Shown here one piece after another: positions 25,020 to 34,086 of a stretch of 64,000 bases of DNA; positions within the stretch are counted from its first letter, which is position 1; each line of letters opens with the position of its first letter. The stretch spans positions 868,001-932,000 of the forward strand of contig NZ_QMBN01000001.1 in the NCBI RefSeq assembly GCF_003289625.1. Direction: 5' to 3'. Made by a program: the position numbers and the translations under genes. The notes under the pieces are model-generated. The model worked only from the letters and a program-made list of their open reading frames with translations. It was not told the DNA's origin and searched no databases. This DNA is from Microbacterium sp. SMR1 (GTDB taxonomy: Bacteria > Actinomycetota > Actinomycetes > Actinomycetales > Microbacteriaceae).

Positions 25020-25050
25020 AAACGGCCGGCCCCAGAGGGACCGGCCGTTT
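25020..25050. terminator. Bidirectional terminator
   Basis: AAACGGCCGG (25020-25029) pairs with CCGGCCGTTT (25041-25050): a perfect 10-bp stem with A and T runs at its ends. It lies between the convergent methyltransferase and DUF3117 genes. Confidence 0.85.
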
Positions 25051-25063
25051 CCGTGCAGCATCG

Positions 25064-25237
25064 TCAGGCTGCGCCGACGACTCCGCTCAGCACGCTGTGG
25101 AGTTCCTTGGCCTCTTCATCATTGACCGAGACGACCAGACGCCCTCCGCCTTCGAGGGGGACACGCACGATGATCAGGCGCCCCTCCTTCACGGCCTCCA
25201 TCGGTCCGTCTCCGGTTCGCGGCTTCATGGCTGCCAT
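25064..25237 (-). CDS. DUF3117 family small protein
   Basis: A 57-residue protein, MAAMKPRTGDGPMEAVKEG..., ending VLSGVVGAA. The GDGPMEAVKEGRLIIVR and LVVSVNDEEAKEL segments identify the actinobacterial DUF3117 family (Rv1211 type), of unknown function. The ribosome site AAAGGGAG lies 5 nt before the ATG. It is short but clearly real, given its family match and its own promoter and terminator. Confidence 0.9.
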   Translation of the reverse strand: MAAMKPRTGDGPMEAVKEGRLIIVRVPLEGGGRLVVSVNDEEAKELHSVLSGVVGAA

Positions 25238-25271
25238 CGCGGCTCCCTTTCGTCATGAGGACTACCTGAAG

Positions 25272-25277
25272 AGTTTA
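25272..25277 (-). promoter_or_regulatory. -10-like hexamer TAAACT for the DUF3117 gene
   Basis: The minus strand reads GATAAACT 34 nt before the DUF3117 ATG, in the 73-bp gap behind the mannosyltransferase gene. It is the only AT-rich patch there. No convincing -35 is visible. Confidence 0.35.
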
Positions 25278-25310
25278 TCGTGCAGCGCAGGCACAGCGCG
25301 GACACGTCCC

Positions 25311-26516
25311 TCAGGGAATCTGAGCGAAGGAGCTTCCGAGCGCATACATCGTGTGGATCCACCACCACTGCGCGGCTATACCGAGCACCAGCACGCTGAT
25401 GCGCCACCAGAGCGCGCGGGGCAGCGCGACGGCGCCCCAGAGCGGTGACAGCGGGACGAGCAGTCGGAACGTGCTCGACTGGGGGAAGAAGACCGCCAGC
25501 AGGTAGAGGACGTACGCGGCCGACCACAGACGTATCGGAACACCGAGGCGACGCACGCGGCGATCAGCGACGAGCAGGAGCGTGGCGAGAACCACGATCG
25601 CCGCAAGCCCCGCGAGACACACCCACGCCGGAATTCCCCAGATTCCAGACCACAGCACGGCGGCCTGCATTGTGCCGTCGAAGGGCACGAACCCCCCGTG
25701 ATCCCCGATCCAGGATCGTCGCCACGCGAGTTCCGTCTGCAGGTAGGCCCCGGGATCACCCGTCACGATGCCGGTGATGACGGGCCAAGCGAATCCGCAG
25801 GCGGCCGCGAGCAGCCCGCTCGCGACGACGTGGGCGATCTCCCGCGGTTGCAGGTCGTCGTGCTGACGCCGCAACCACCGCCAGATCCCGTACAGCGCGA
25901 GCATCAGCGAGAAGGCGAGGACACCGGGCCGCGTGAAAGCCATGAGCGGGATCCACAGGTACAGCCACCACCACCGGCGGCGCTCCACGGCGAGGAGCGC
26001 GAGGAGCAGCCAGAGCTGGAAAAGCGATTCTGCGTAGCCGAGCTGGAACAGGGCGGCCATCGGGCCCGCGAAGCTGAAGAAGGCGACCGCCCACATCGCT
26101 GCCGCGCGGCCGATGCGGCGGCCCAGCAGAGCGAAGAGGACGAGACACGCGAGATAGCCGGCCGTTGCCGACACCAGGGGCGCAGCGACCGGGAATCCGC
26201 CGACGACCCACCCCACGGCGCCGGTGATGACGGGGTAGACCGGCATGAACGCCCACGCGTTCTGGGCGACGTGGCCCGCCGCGTCGAGCGGCAGCTCGGC
26301 GGGATATCCGCTGAACGCGATGAGCCAGTACCACTGCGCGTCCCACCCCATCGTCAGAGTGCCCAGAGTCGCGTCGGCGCCGAAGCGGGACCGGGGTCCG
26401 CTCAGCTCGGCCGCTCCGAGCAGGAAGCCCGTCGTGACAGCGCGCGAGAGCAGGTACATCAGCGCGATCGCAACCGCGGGCGGCAGCGCGATCGCGGCGC
26501 GACGCAGCGACCTCAT
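25311..26516 (-). CDS. Polytopic PIG-V-like mannosyltransferase
   Basis: A 401-residue integral membrane protein with about 10 transmembrane helices. The first extracytoplasmic loop has GWDAQWYWLIAFSGYP, where the Asp after Gly-Trp resembles the catalytic acid of GT-C/PIG-V polyprenol-phosphate-mannose-dependent transferases. FQLGYAESLFQL and FTRPGVLAFSL also match that family. It probably adds mannose to a lipid or protein acceptor at the outer membrane face. The ATG at 26516 lies 10 nt after dapE; a longer frame to 26762 lies inside dapE. Confidence 0.8.
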   Translation of the reverse strand: MRSLRRAAIALPPAVAIALMYLLSRAVTTGFLLGAAELSGPRSRFGADATLGTLTMGWDAQWYWLIAFSGYPAELPLDAAGHVAQNAWAFMPVYPVITGAVGWVVGGFPVAAPLVSATAGYLACLVLFALLGRRIGRAAAMWAVAFFSFAGPMAALFQLGYAESLFQLWLLLALLAVERRRWWWLYLWIPLMAFTRPGVLAFSLMLALYGIWRWLRRQHDDLQPREIAHVVASGLLAAACGFAWPVITGIVTGDPGAYLQTELAWRRSWIGDHGGFVPFDGTMQAAVLWSGIWGIPAWVCLAGLAAIVVLATLLLVADRRVRRLGVPIRLWSAAYVLYLLAVFFPQSSTFRLLVPLSPLWGAVALPRALWWRISVLVLGIAAQWWWIHTMYALGSSFAQIP

Positions 26517-26526
26517 GCGCGCCGGG

Positions 26527-27603
26527 TCACCGGTTCGAGAGCCAGGTGCGCAGGCCGCGCTCGACGGCGTCGATCTGCTCGACCGGCACTCGCTCCTGGT
26601 CGTGGTGCGCGAGCGAGGGGTCGCCCGGGCCGTAGTTGACGGCGGGCACTCCCAACGCCGAGAACCGGGCGACATCCGTCCAGCCGTACTTGGGGCGAGG
26701 CTCGGCTCCCACCGCGGCGACGAACTCCTGGGCGAGCGGCGCATCCAGGCCCGGTCGTGCACCTCCGGCGAGGTCGACCACCTCCACCTCGAAGCCGTCG
26801 AAGAACTCGCGGACGATCGCGACGGCCTCTTCGGGCGAACGGCTCGGCGCGAAGCGGTAGTTGACCTCGACCTCGCAGAGGTCGGGGATGACGTTCCCGG
26901 CGATCCCGCCCGAGATACGGACGGCGTTGAGCCCCTCGCGATAGACGAGTCCTTCCACCTCGACGTCGGCGGGCGTGTGCTCCGACAGTCGCTGGAGGAT
27001 CGGGGCCGCGTGGTGGATGGCGTTGTCGCCGATCCACGCGCGGGCGCTGTGGGAACGCACCCCGTGCGTCCGCACGATCGCGCGCAGATTGCCGTTGCAG
27101 CCGCCCTCGACCTGACCGTTGGAGGGCTCGCCGAGGATCGCGAAGTCGCCCGCGAACAGGTCGGGACGGTTCGCCGCGAGCCGCGTCAGACCGTTGAGCT
27201 CGGCGGCGACCTCCTCGTGGTCGTACCACATCCACGTGATGTCGACGCGTGGGTCGACGAGCTCCGCCGCGAGCTTCAGCTGCACCGCGACGCCCGCCTT
27301 CATGTCGACGGTCCCTCTCCCCCACAGGAACTCCTGGCCGTCCTCGACCATCTCTCGAACGGGCAGGTTCGCGTTGATGGGAACGGTGTCGATGTGACCG
27401 GCGATGACGACGCGCTGCGCGCGACCGAGCTGCGTGCGCGCGACGATCGTGTCGCCGTCGCGGATGACCTCGAGGTGCGCCAACGGCGATACGGCGGCGA
27501 AGATGGCGTCGGCGAGGGCCGTCTCGTCGTCCGACACGCTGGGGATGTCGCACACCGCCCGAGTCAGATCGGCGCTGGACACGGTCAGATCGAGCTCGGG
27601 CAT
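26527..27603 (-). CDS. dapE: Succinyl-diaminopimelate desuccinylase
   Basis: Cleaves N-succinyl-LL-2,6-diaminopimelate to LL-DAP and succinate in the lysine/peptidoglycan pathway. This 358-residue M20 metallopeptidase has GHIDTVP (His70, Asp72), GRGTVDMKAG (bridging Asp100), DHEEV (Glu130 catalytic base and Glu131 ligand), and EGGCNGNLRAIVRTHG at the dimerisation domain. It is divergent from dapD with only 43 bp between them. TAGAAT lies 6 nt before the ATG, and there is no Shine-Dalgarno. Confidence 0.95.
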   Translation of the reverse strand: MPELDLTVSSADLTRAVCDIPSVSDDETALADAIFAAVSPLAHLEVIRDGDTIVARTQLGRAQRVVIAGHIDTVPINANLPVREMVEDGQEFLWGRGTVDMKAGVAVQLKLAAELVDPRVDITWMWYDHEEVAAELNGLTRLAANRPDLFAGDFAILGEPSNGQVEGGCNGNLRAIVRTHGVRSHSARAWIGDNAIHHAAPILQRLSEHTPADVEVEGLVYREGLNAVRISGGIAGNVIPDLCEVEVNYRFAPSRSPEEAVAIVREFFDGFEVEVVDLAGGARPGLDAPLAQEFVAAVGAEPRPKYGWTDVARFSALGVPAVNYGPGDPSLAHHDQERVPVEQIDAVERGLRTWLSNR

Positions 27604-27609
27604 GCGGCG

Positions 27610-27640
27610 ATTCTATCGGCGGCGACCGCACCGATAACCT
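27610..27640. promoter_or_regulatory. Bidirectional dapE/dapD promoter
   Basis: TAGAAT on the minus strand (27610-27615), 6 nt before the dapE ATG, and TAACCT on the plus strand (27635-27640), 6 nt before the dapD ATG. The hexamers are 19 nt apart, so each promoter's -35 zone lies over the other's -10. Both transcripts would be leaderless and could interfere with each other. Confidence 0.5.
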
Positions 27641-27646
27641 GGAGCC

Positions 27647-28597
27647 ATGAGCGAACGGTGGGCATGGGGCGTGGGACTCGCGACCTCGAGCAGCGATGGC
27701 ACGACACTCGACACCTGGTTCCCGGAGCCCGCGCTCGGGACACCGGCGGCCGCCGAGTCCGCCGCCGCGATGGTGACCTGGGCGCCGCTCGCAGCGGACG
27801 ACGAGCGCCGGGGCGTGACGGTCGAGGCCGTCACCATCTCGATCGACCTCGATGCCGCGCCGGCGTCGACCCCGGATGCGTACCTCCGCCTGCACGTGCT
27901 CTCACACCGCCTCGCCGCACCGAACACCGTCAATCTCGACGGGATCTTCGGGCACCTCCCGATCGTCGCCTGGACGACCGCGGGCCCGATGCACCCGGAT
28001 GACGCGACGCGCCGTCGGCCGTTGCTCCAGCGCGACGGCATCCAGGTGCACAGCCTCGACAAGTTCCCCCGTCTGCTCGACTACGTCACTCCCCCCGGAG
28101 TGCGCATCGCCGACGCCTCCCGCGTCCGCCTGGGCGCGCACCTCGCACCGGGCACCACCGTGATGCACGAGGGCTTCGTGAACTTCAACGCCGGCACGCT
28201 CGGCGCCTCCATGGTGGAGGGTCGCATCTCGCAGGGCGTCGTGGTCGGTGACGGGAGCGACATCGGGGGCGGCGCCTCGATCATGGGCACGCTGTCCGGC
28301 GGCGGCAGCCACCGGGTGTCGATCGGCCGTCGCACGCTGCTCGGCGCCAACGCCGGCATCGGCATCTCGCTCGGCAACGACTGCGTGGTCGAGGCCGGGC
28401 TCTACGTCACGGCAGGGTCGAAGATCGTCCTCGCCGACGAGCCCGCCACGGCCTCGGGTGCGCGTCCGAGCGTCAAGGGCGCAGAGCTGTCCGGGCGCGA
28501 CGGCATCCTGTTCCGCCGGAATTCGCTGACCGGCGCGATCGAGGCTGTTCGCCGCGCGGGGGTCGGAGTCACGCTCAACGAGGCTCTGCACGCCTGA
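27647..28597 (+). CDS. dapD: Tetrahydrodipicolinate N-succinyltransferase
   Basis: Transfers succinyl from succinyl-CoA to tetrahydrodipicolinate, the step before DapC and DapE. The 316-residue protein is of the actinobacterial DapD type: an N-terminal alpha/beta domain ([19 protein letters not shown]), then a left-handed beta-helix of hexapeptide repeats from about 150 ([59 protein letters not shown]). The family is trimeric. Predicted leaderless. It converges on lctP with a 25-bp gap and no strong hairpin. Confidence 0.95.
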   Translation: MSERWAWGVGLATSSSDGTTLDTWFPEPALGTPAAAESAAAMVTWAPLAADDERRGVTVEAVTISIDLDAAPASTPDAYLRLHVLSHRLAAPNTVNLDGIFGHLPIVAWTTAGPMHPDDATRRRPLLQRDGIQVHSLDKFPRLLDYVTPPGVRIADASRVRLGAHLAPGTTVMHEGFVNFNAGTLGASMVEGRISQGVVVGDGSDIGGGASIMGTLSGGGSHRVSIGRRTLLGANAGIGISLGNDCVVEAGLYVTAGSKIVLADEPATASGARPSVKGAELSGRDGILFRRNSLTGAIEAVRRAGVGVTLNEALHA

Positions 28598-28622
28598 TCG
28601 CGTCGCGTGATCCGGGCGGCGC

Positions 28623-30230
28623 TCAGAGCAGGAGCGCCGAGAGCAGACCGCCCCACAGGCACACCACGGCGAGCATGCCGAGGCTGTACCAGAGCGACGC
28701 CCGGAGGATCTCCGACTCGCGTCCGGCGAGTCCGACCGCGCCGGCCGCGATCGCGATCGACTGAGGCGAGATGACCTTGGCGGCTGTGCCGCCTGCCGTG
28801 TTCGCAGCGACGAGCAACCCGGGGTCGACGGAGATCTGCTCGGCGGTGGCGACCTGGAGGGGCGCGAACAGCGTGTTGTTGTTGACGACCGACCCCGTCA
28901 GGAAGACGCCGATCCAGCCGATGATCGGTGCGAGCAACGGGAAGAGCGGCCCGACCGCCGCCAGAGCCGTGCCCATCGAGGCCGAGCCGCCCGAGTAGTT
29001 CGCGACGTTGGCCAGGACGAGAATGATCGCGATGAGCAGCAACGCGCGCCAGAGGCCGCGCACCGTCTCCACCAGTGTCCACACCAGGTCGGCCGCGCGC
29101 AGGCGCGGCGTCGTCCAGAACGACACGATCACCGCCAGCAGGATCGCCGTGCCCGTCGCGTTGATGGGAGTGAAGCCCCACGTCGCCGTGACGACATCAC
29201 CGCCGGGGGTCTGCACGCTGCCGGTGAGCCCGGGCATCGGAACCGCGAACACCAGCGCGGCCAAGGGCCCGCCCGCGGCGAACAGATTCTTGAACACCGG
29301 CAGGCTCCAGACCAGGATGACCGCCGTGAGGATGTAGAACGGGCTCCATGCCGCGATCACCTCACGTACATTGGCGCTGTGCGGCTCCGGCTCGGGCGCG
29401 CCGACTTCACGATGGACCCGCCGAGGCTGCCAGACCCGGCCGAGGAGGAAGAGCGCGACCATCGCAGCCAGGCCTGCACCGAGGTCGGCGAGCTCGGGGC
29501 CGAGGAACCACAGCACGCCCGCCTGCACGCCGCTGAAGACGATGGTGACCAGCAGCGTGGCCGGCCACGTCTCACGCAGCCCGCGGAAACCGTCCAGGAT
29601 GACCACGAGCAAGAACGGGATGAGCAGCGTCAGGGGCTGCAGCACCAGCACCATTGCACGCGACAGCTCCTGCACCTCGAGGCCGCTGACCTGCGCACCC
29701 ACGATCACGGGGATGCCGATGGCGCCGTATGCCCCCGCCGCCGCGTTGGCGACGAGCGAGATCATGGCCGCCCGCAGCGGGCGGAACCCGAGCTGCACCA
29801 GGAGCGCGGCGCAGATGGCGATGGGCACGCCGAACCCGGCGGCGCCCTCCAGAAAGGCGCCGAAGGAGAAGCTGATGAGGAGCACCTGGATCCGCTGATC
29901 TTTCGAGATGCCCCCGATCGATGAACGAATGACGTCGAAGCGACCGCTCGCGACAGCGAGCTTGTAGAGCCACACCGCCATCACGATGATGTAGGCGATC
30001 GGCCAGACCGCCGTGAGCAGGCCCAGCAGGCCCGCACCCCCGACTGCCGTGAGCGGCATCCCGAATCCGAGTGCGGCCACCAGCAGCTGCGCGACGAGCG
30101 CGATGAGACCGGCGAGGATGCCGCTGAGGCGAAGCCCGACGAGCGCGACGAGGAAGACGATGATCGGAATGGCGGCGACGAGGGCCGACAGCGCCAGCGA
30201 GCCGAGCGGATCGGTCGTCTGCATCCACAT
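28623..30230 (-). CDS. lctP: L-lactate permease (LctP family)
   Basis: A 535-residue polytopic permease with about 13 hydrophobic helices. Family segments include LEGAAGFGVPIAICAALL (about 110-130), NAAAGAYGAIGIPV and GVFLTGSVVNNNTLFAPLQ, with SPQSIAIAAGAVGL near the end. It imports L-lactate or glycolate with protons. No lactate dehydrogenase gene is adjacent, so it stands alone. An inverted repeat 22-49 nt upstream of the start could be its operator. Confidence 0.92.
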   Translation of the reverse strand: MWMQTTDPLGSLALSALVAAIPIIVFLVALVGLRLSGILAGLIALVAQLLVAALGFGMPLTAVGGAGLLGLLTAVWPIAYIIVMAVWLYKLAVASGRFDVIRSSIGGISKDQRIQVLLISFSFGAFLEGAAGFGVPIAICAALLVQLGFRPLRAAMISLVANAAAGAYGAIGIPVIVGAQVSGLEVQELSRAMVLVLQPLTLLIPFLLVVILDGFRGLRETWPATLLVTIVFSGVQAGVLWFLGPELADLGAGLAAMVALFLLGRVWQPRRVHREVGAPEPEPHSANVREVIAAWSPFYILTAVILVWSLPVFKNLFAAGGPLAALVFAVPMPGLTGSVQTPGGDVVTATWGFTPINATGTAILLAVIVSFWTTPRLRAADLVWTLVETVRGLWRALLLIAIILVLANVANYSGGSASMGTALAAVGPLFPLLAPIIGWIGVFLTGSVVNNNTLFAPLQVATAEQISVDPGLLVAANTAGGTAAKVISPQSIAIAAGAVGLAGRESEILRASLWYSLGMLAVVCLWGGLLSALLL

Positions 30231-30251
30231 GCTTCGCTCCCCTGCTCGTGC

Positions 30252-30279
30252 GTGCGGCCCACCCTAGACCGGGCCGCAC
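30252..30279. promoter_or_regulatory. Inverted repeat upstream of lctP
   Basis: GTGCGGCCC (30252-30260) and GGGCCGCAC (30271-30279) are perfect 9-bp inverted arms around 10 nt, in the lctP/ppk2 divergent gap. It is a candidate operator for lctP. The regulator is not identifiable. Confidence 0.4.
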
Positions 30280-30297
30280 ACCCGCGCGAGGGGGGCG

Positions 30298-30303
30298 TAT
30301 GCT
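30298..30303 (+). promoter_or_regulatory. -10 hexamer TATGCT of ppk2
   Basis: TATGCT lies 19 nt before the ATG at 30323, with the ribosome site CAGGAGG between them. The leader would be only about 12 nt. Confidence 0.45.
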
Positions 30304-30322
30304 CGCGTCAGGAGGTGGCTCG

Positions 30323-31123
30323 ATGGCCGATCGCTTGCCGAAGAAGGTGTACGAAGCCGAGTTGCGGCGGCTGCAGGCGCAGCTCGTCGACATGCAGGCC
30401 TGGGTGCAGGCCACCGGCGCCCGCATCGTGGTGATCTTCGAGGGGCGCGACGCCGCGGGCAAGGGATCCACCATCAAGCGCGTCGCCGAGTATCTCAATC
30501 CTCGGGTCGCGCGCATCGTCGCGCTTCCCGCGCCGACCGAGCGCGAACGCTCGCAGTGGTACTTCCGGCGATACGTCGCGCATCTGCCGGCCGCCGGCGA
30601 GATCGTCCTCATGGACCGGTCCTGGTACAACCGCGCCGGCGTCGAGCGGGTCATGGGCTACTGCACCAACGAGGAGTACCACCGGTTCCTGCACCAGGCG
30701 CCGATCTTCGAGCGGATGCTCGTCGAGGACGGCATCCTGCTGCTGAAGTACTGGTTCAGTGTCTCGGATGTCGAGCAGGAGAAGAGGTTCCGGTCGCGCA
30801 ACGAGGATCCGATGCGGCGGTGGAAGCTCTCCCCCAACGACGTGCTCTCGATCACCAAGTGGGAGGACTACTCGCGCGCGAAGGACACGATGTTCGTGCA
30901 CACCGACATCCCGGAGGCACGCTGGCACGAGGTCGACAACGAGGACAAGCGCCGAGGCCGGATCAACATGATCCACCATCTGCTCGGACAGATCCCCTAC
31001 GAAGTGGTCGAGCGGCCCGAGATCGAGATCCCACCGCGCCCGCCATCCGGTGGTTACGACCGCCCGCCGCAGCAGCTCGACGGATACGTCCCCGACTACG
31101 CGGCGACACTGATCGACAAGTGA
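30323..31123 (+). CDS. ppk2: Polyphosphate kinase 2
   Basis: A 266-residue PPK2-family enzyme that moves phosphate between polyphosphate and nucleotides. Walker A GRDAAGKG is at 41-48, and the lid and Walker B region has LMDRSWYNRAGVERVMGYC. KYWFSVSDVEQEKRFRSR and WKLSPNDVLSITKWEDYSRA are family-specific. One domain of this length fits class I PPK2, which favours nucleoside diphosphates. The ATG is set by AGGAGG 7 nt upstream. Two hairpins follow the stop. Confidence 0.93.
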   Translation: MADRLPKKVYEAELRRLQAQLVDMQAWVQATGARIVVIFEGRDAAGKGSTIKRVAEYLNPRVARIVALPAPTERERSQWYFRRYVAHLPAAGEIVLMDRSWYNRAGVERVMGYCTNEEYHRFLHQAPIFERMLVEDGILLLKYWFSVSDVEQEKRFRSRNEDPMRRWKLSPNDVLSITKWEDYSRAKDTMFVHTDIPEARWHEVDNEDKRRGRINMIHHLLGQIPYEVVERPEIEIPPRPPSGGYDRPPQQLDGYVPDYAATLIDK

Positions 31124-31127
31124 CACA

Positions 31128-31155
31128 CGGGGTGCCCCGGTCCAGCGGCACCCCG
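31128..31155 (+). terminator. Hairpin after ppk2
   Basis: CGGGGTGCC (31128-31136) pairs with GGCACCCCG (31147-31155): a 9-bp GC stem 5 nt after the ppk2 stop. There is no U-run, so it may act as an end-stabilising or weak terminator hairpin. Confidence 0.6.
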
Positions 31156-31196
31156 CGGACGTCGAGGTAATGTGGCGCGATCCGCGACCGCATGGC

Positions 31197-31231
31197 AGAG
31201 GCCGGCACATCGCTGTGATGTGCCGGCCTCT
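31197..31231. terminator. Bidirectional terminator between ppk2 and gltA
   Basis: AGAGGCCGGCACAT (31197-31210) pairs perfectly with ATGTGCCGGCCTCT (31218-31231): a 14-bp stem and 7-nt loop between convergent genes. It is one of the two longest perfect stems in the window. Confidence 0.85.
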
Positions 31232-31250
31232 CGTGATCGTCGAGCCCTGT

Positions 31251-32543
31251 TCAGGAGGTGGGGTAGTCCCGCTCCGCCGAGCCGATGTACAGCTGCTGCG
31301 GACGCCCGATCTTCGTCTGCGGGTCGTTCTGCATCTCGCGCCAGTGCGCGAGCCAGCCGGGCAGCCGACCGATCGCGAACAGCGGCGTGAACATGCGCGT
31401 GGGGAAGCCCATCGCCTTGTAGATGACGCCCGTGTAGAAGTCGACGTTCGGGTACAGGCGACGCTCGCGGAAGTAGTCGTCACTCAGGGCGATCTCCTCG
31501 AGCTCCTTCGCAAGATCCAGCAACGGGTCGACGACGCCGAGCTCGTTGAGGACCTCGTCCGCGGACTCCTTGACGAGCTTCGCGCGCGGGTCGTAGTTCT
31601 TGTAGACCCGGTGCCCGAAGCCCATGAGCTTCACGCCGTCTTCCTTGTTCTTCACGCGGGCGACGAAGCGCTCGACGCTCTCGCCGGAGTCCCGGATGCG
31701 GGCCAGCATGTCGAGGACGGCCTCGTTCGCGCCGCCGTGCAACGGTCCGTAGAGCGCGTTGATACCGGCCGAGATCGAGGAGAACTGATTCGCACCGGTC
31801 GACCCGACCAGGCGCACGGTCGAGGTCGAGGCATTCTGCTCGTGGTCCTCGTGCAGGATGAGCAGACGCTCGAGCGCGCGCGAGACGACCGGGTTGACCT
31901 CGTAGTTCTCGGCGAGGACGCCGAAGTTCAGGCGCAGGAAGTTGTCGACGAAGCTCAGCGAGTTGTCGGGGTAGAGGAAGGCCTGCCCGACGCTCTTCTT
32001 GTGCGCGTACGCGGCGATCACGGGCAGCTTCGCGAGGAGCCGGATCGTGTTGAGCTCGACGTGCTCGGGGTTGTTCGGGTCGGACTGGTCCTCGTAATAC
32101 GTCGACAGGGCCGCTGTGGCGGCGGACAGCACCGACATCGGGTGCGCGGTGTGCGGCAGGGACGAGAAGAAGCGCTTGAGGTCTTCGTGCAGCAGTGTGT
32201 GACGACGGATGCGGTCGTCGAAGTCCGCCAGCTCGTCAGCCGTGGGCAGGTCGCCGTAGAGCAGGAGCCAGGCCACTTCGAGGTACGTCGAGTGCTTGGC
32301 GATCTGCTCGATCGGGTAGCCGCGGTAACGCAGGATGCCCTGGTCACCGTCGATGTAGGTGATGGCGGACCGCGTGGCCGCGGTGTTGACGAAGCCGTAG
32401 TCGAGGCTCGTGTGGCCCGTCTGCTTGGTGAACGTCGAGAAATCGACGCTCGGAACTCCGTCGGTTCCGTGCAGCACCGGCAATTCGGCGGTGCGGTCAC
32501 CGATGGTGACGGTGGCCTTCTGCGGGGTGCCCGTGTCGTTCAC
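31251..32543 (-). CDS. gltA: Citrate synthase
   Basis: Condenses acetyl-CoA and oxaloacetate to citrate at the entry of the TCA cycle. This is the type II citrate synthase of 430 residues. Catalytic residues sit in PLHGGANEAV (His), MGFGHRVYKNYDPRA (His) and NVDFYTGVIYKAMGFP (Asp). The start is the GTG at 32543, fixed by AAGGAGG 4 nt upstream; a reading from 32594 would include non-conserved residues. A TGTAAT hexamer about 30 nt upstream (32574-32579) may be the -10. Confidence 0.96.
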   Translation of the reverse strand: MNDTGTPQKATVTIGDRTAELPVLHGTDGVPSVDFSTFTKQTGHTSLDYGFVNTAATRSAITYIDGDQGILRYRGYPIEQIAKHSTYLEVAWLLLYGDLPTADELADFDDRIRRHTLLHEDLKRFFSSLPHTAHPMSVLSAATAALSTYYEDQSDPNNPEHVELNTIRLLAKLPVIAAYAHKKSVGQAFLYPDNSLSFVDNFLRLNFGVLAENYEVNPVVSRALERLLILHEDHEQNASTSTVRLVGSTGANQFSSISAGINALYGPLHGGANEAVLDMLARIRDSGESVERFVARVKNKEDGVKLMGFGHRVYKNYDPRAKLVKESADEVLNELGVVDPLLDLAKELEEIALSDDYFRERRLYPNVDFYTGVIYKAMGFPTRMFTPLFAIGRLPGWLAHWREMQNDPQTKIGRPQQLYIGSAERDYPTS

Positions 32544-32644
32544 GAAGCCTCCTTGCGATCGTCCGGTGCGGTCATTACAGCCTATCGGGCGCACGGGCCT
32601 ACTCCGTACGGCGCCAAAGGATCAGCGGATCGGTAGGAGAGAAC

Positions 32645-33751
32645 CTACGAACCCGTCAGGCGTGCGGCAGCGGCGTCGATCCGCTCCTGCGACGCGGTCA
32701 GCGAGAAGCGAACGTGCTGCGGGAATTGCGTTCCGTAGAAGTGGCCGGGGCCCGCGAGGATGCCGAGTTCGGCGAGCCGGCCGAGCGTCTCCCACGCGTC
32801 CTCTTGCGCCGTCGCCCACAGATAGAGTCCCGCTTCGCTGTGATCGATACGGAAGCCCGCGCGCTCGAGCGCCGGTCGGAGCACATCGCGACGGCGGCGG
32901 TACAGGTCCTTCTGTCGGGCGACGTGATCGTCGTCGCCCAGGGCTGCGACCATCGCCTGCTGCACGGGCAGGGGCTGCATCAGTCCCAGGTGCTTCCGCG
33001 CGGTGAGAAGCCGGGCCACGATGGTCGGGTCGCCTGCCAGGAACGCCGCCCGATAACCCGCGAGGTTCGACTGCTTGCTGAGCGAGTACACCGACAGCAG
33101 ACCGCTGACGTCGCCTTCGCTCACCCGCGGGTCGAGCACGCTCGGCACCGTCTCGCTCGCCCAGGGCCCGTCCCAGCCGAGCTCGGCGTAGCATTCGTCC
33201 GAGACGACGACGGCGCCGAGCTCGCGTGCGCGGGCGACGATCCGCCGCAGCTCCGCGACGTCCAGCACGCGTCCGTCGGGGTTTCCGGGCGAGTTGACCC
33301 AGACGAGTCGGGTGCCCTCCGGGTAGTCGGCCGGGTCGTCTGCGGCTGCCGGCGTCGCACCGACCAGGCGGGCGCCGACCTCGTACGTCGGGTAGGCGGC
33401 GCGGGGATGCACGACGACATCGCCGGCACCGAGGCCGAGCAGCAGCGGGAGGAGCGCGACGAGCTCCTTCGACCCGATCGTCGGCAGCACGCTGTCGGGG
33501 GCCAGACCGGTGACACCGCGGCGACGCTCGTACCACCGCACGATGGCCTCCCGAAGCGCTGGGGTGCCGACGGTCTGCGGGTACGCATGCGCGTCGGTCG
33601 CTTCGCGCAGGGCGCGGGCGACGACCTCAGGCGTCGGGTCGACCGGCGACCCGATGGACAGGTCGACGATGCCGCCCGGGTGGCGGCGGGCCTTCTCGGC
33701 GTAGGGCGCTACGGCGTCCCAGGGGTAGTCGGCGAGGTCGCGGACGCTCAA
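32645..33751 (-). CDS. dapC: Succinyldiaminopimelate aminotransferase
   Basis: PLP-dependent class I/II aminotransferase of 368 residues, converting N-succinyl-2-amino-6-ketopimelate to N-succinyl-LL-DAP, between DapD and DapE. It shows [12 protein letters not shown] at the N-terminus, [28 protein letters not shown], and the Schiff-base lysine in [13 protein letters not shown] (about 222). The start is an unusual TTG at 33751, overlapping the fdxA stop as TTGA. The conserved N-terminal [11 protein letters not shown] follows it directly, and no ATG or GTG fits better. Expression therefore depends on coupling to fdxA. Confidence 0.92.
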   Translation of the reverse strand: MSVRDLADYPWDAVAPYAEKARRHPGGIVDLSIGSPVDPTPEVVARALREATDAHAYPQTVGTPALREAIVRWYERRRGVTGLAPDSVLPTIGSKELVALLPLLLGLGAGDVVVHPRAAYPTYEVGARLVGATPAAADDPADYPEGTRLVWVNSPGNPDGRVLDVAELRRIVARARELGAVVVSDECYAELGWDGPWASETVPSVLDPRVSEGDVSGLLSVYSLSKQSNLAGYRAAFLAGDPTIVARLLTARKHLGLMQPLPVQQAMVAALGDDDHVARQKDLYRRRRDVLRPALERAGFRIDHSEAGLYLWATAQEDAWETLGRLAELGILAGPGHFYGTQFPQHVRFSLTASQERIDAAAARLTGS

Positions 33752-34074
33752 TGCCCCTCCCCCTGCGGCGGCAGCGCGGCCACGAGGGGGTGGTCCTTCG
33801 CGATGACGCCGACCTTCGCGGCACCTCCGGGAGATCCCAGGTCGTCGAAGAACTCGACGTTCGCGGTGTAGTAGTCCTGCCACTCGTCCGGCAGGTCGTC
33901 TTCGTAGTAGATCGCCTCGACCGGGCACACCGGCTCGCATGCGCCGCAGTCGACGCATTCATCCGGGTGGATGTAGAGCGAGCGCTCACCCTCGTAGATG
34001 CAGTCCACGGGGCATTCGTCGATGCAGGCGCGGTCCTTCACGTCCACGCACGGGAGGGCGATCACATAAGTCAC
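33748..34074 (-). CDS. fdxA: 7Fe-8S type ferredoxin
   Basis: A 108-residue ferredoxin. Cys9, Cys17, Cys21 and Cys25 form a CX7CX3CX3C set, and Cys40, Cys43, Cys46 and Cys50 a CX2CX2CX3C set, the pattern of [3Fe-4S]/[4Fe-4S] FdxA/FdxC proteins. The C-terminal half is acidic. The start is the GTG at 34074; an ATG 2 nt upstream is out of frame. TAGACT lies 6 nt before the GTG and contains the stop codon of the preceding gene. It is coupled to dapC, an association also seen in mycobacteria. Confidence 0.95.
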   Translation of the reverse strand: MTYVIALPCVDVKDRACIDECPVDCIYEGERSLYIHPDECVDCGACEPVCPVEAIYYEDDLPDEWQDYYTANVEFFDDLGSPGGAAKVGVIAKDHPLVAALPPQGEGH

Positions 34075-34080
34075 ATGACG

Positions 34081-34086
34081 AGTCTA
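34081..34086 (-). promoter_or_regulatory. -10 hexamer TAGACT of fdxA overlapping a stop codon
   Basis: TAGACT, 6 nt, then GTG at 34074. The TAG (34084-34086) is also the stop codon of the small membrane protein gene upstream. See the matching arrangement at 34492-34497. Confidence 0.5.
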
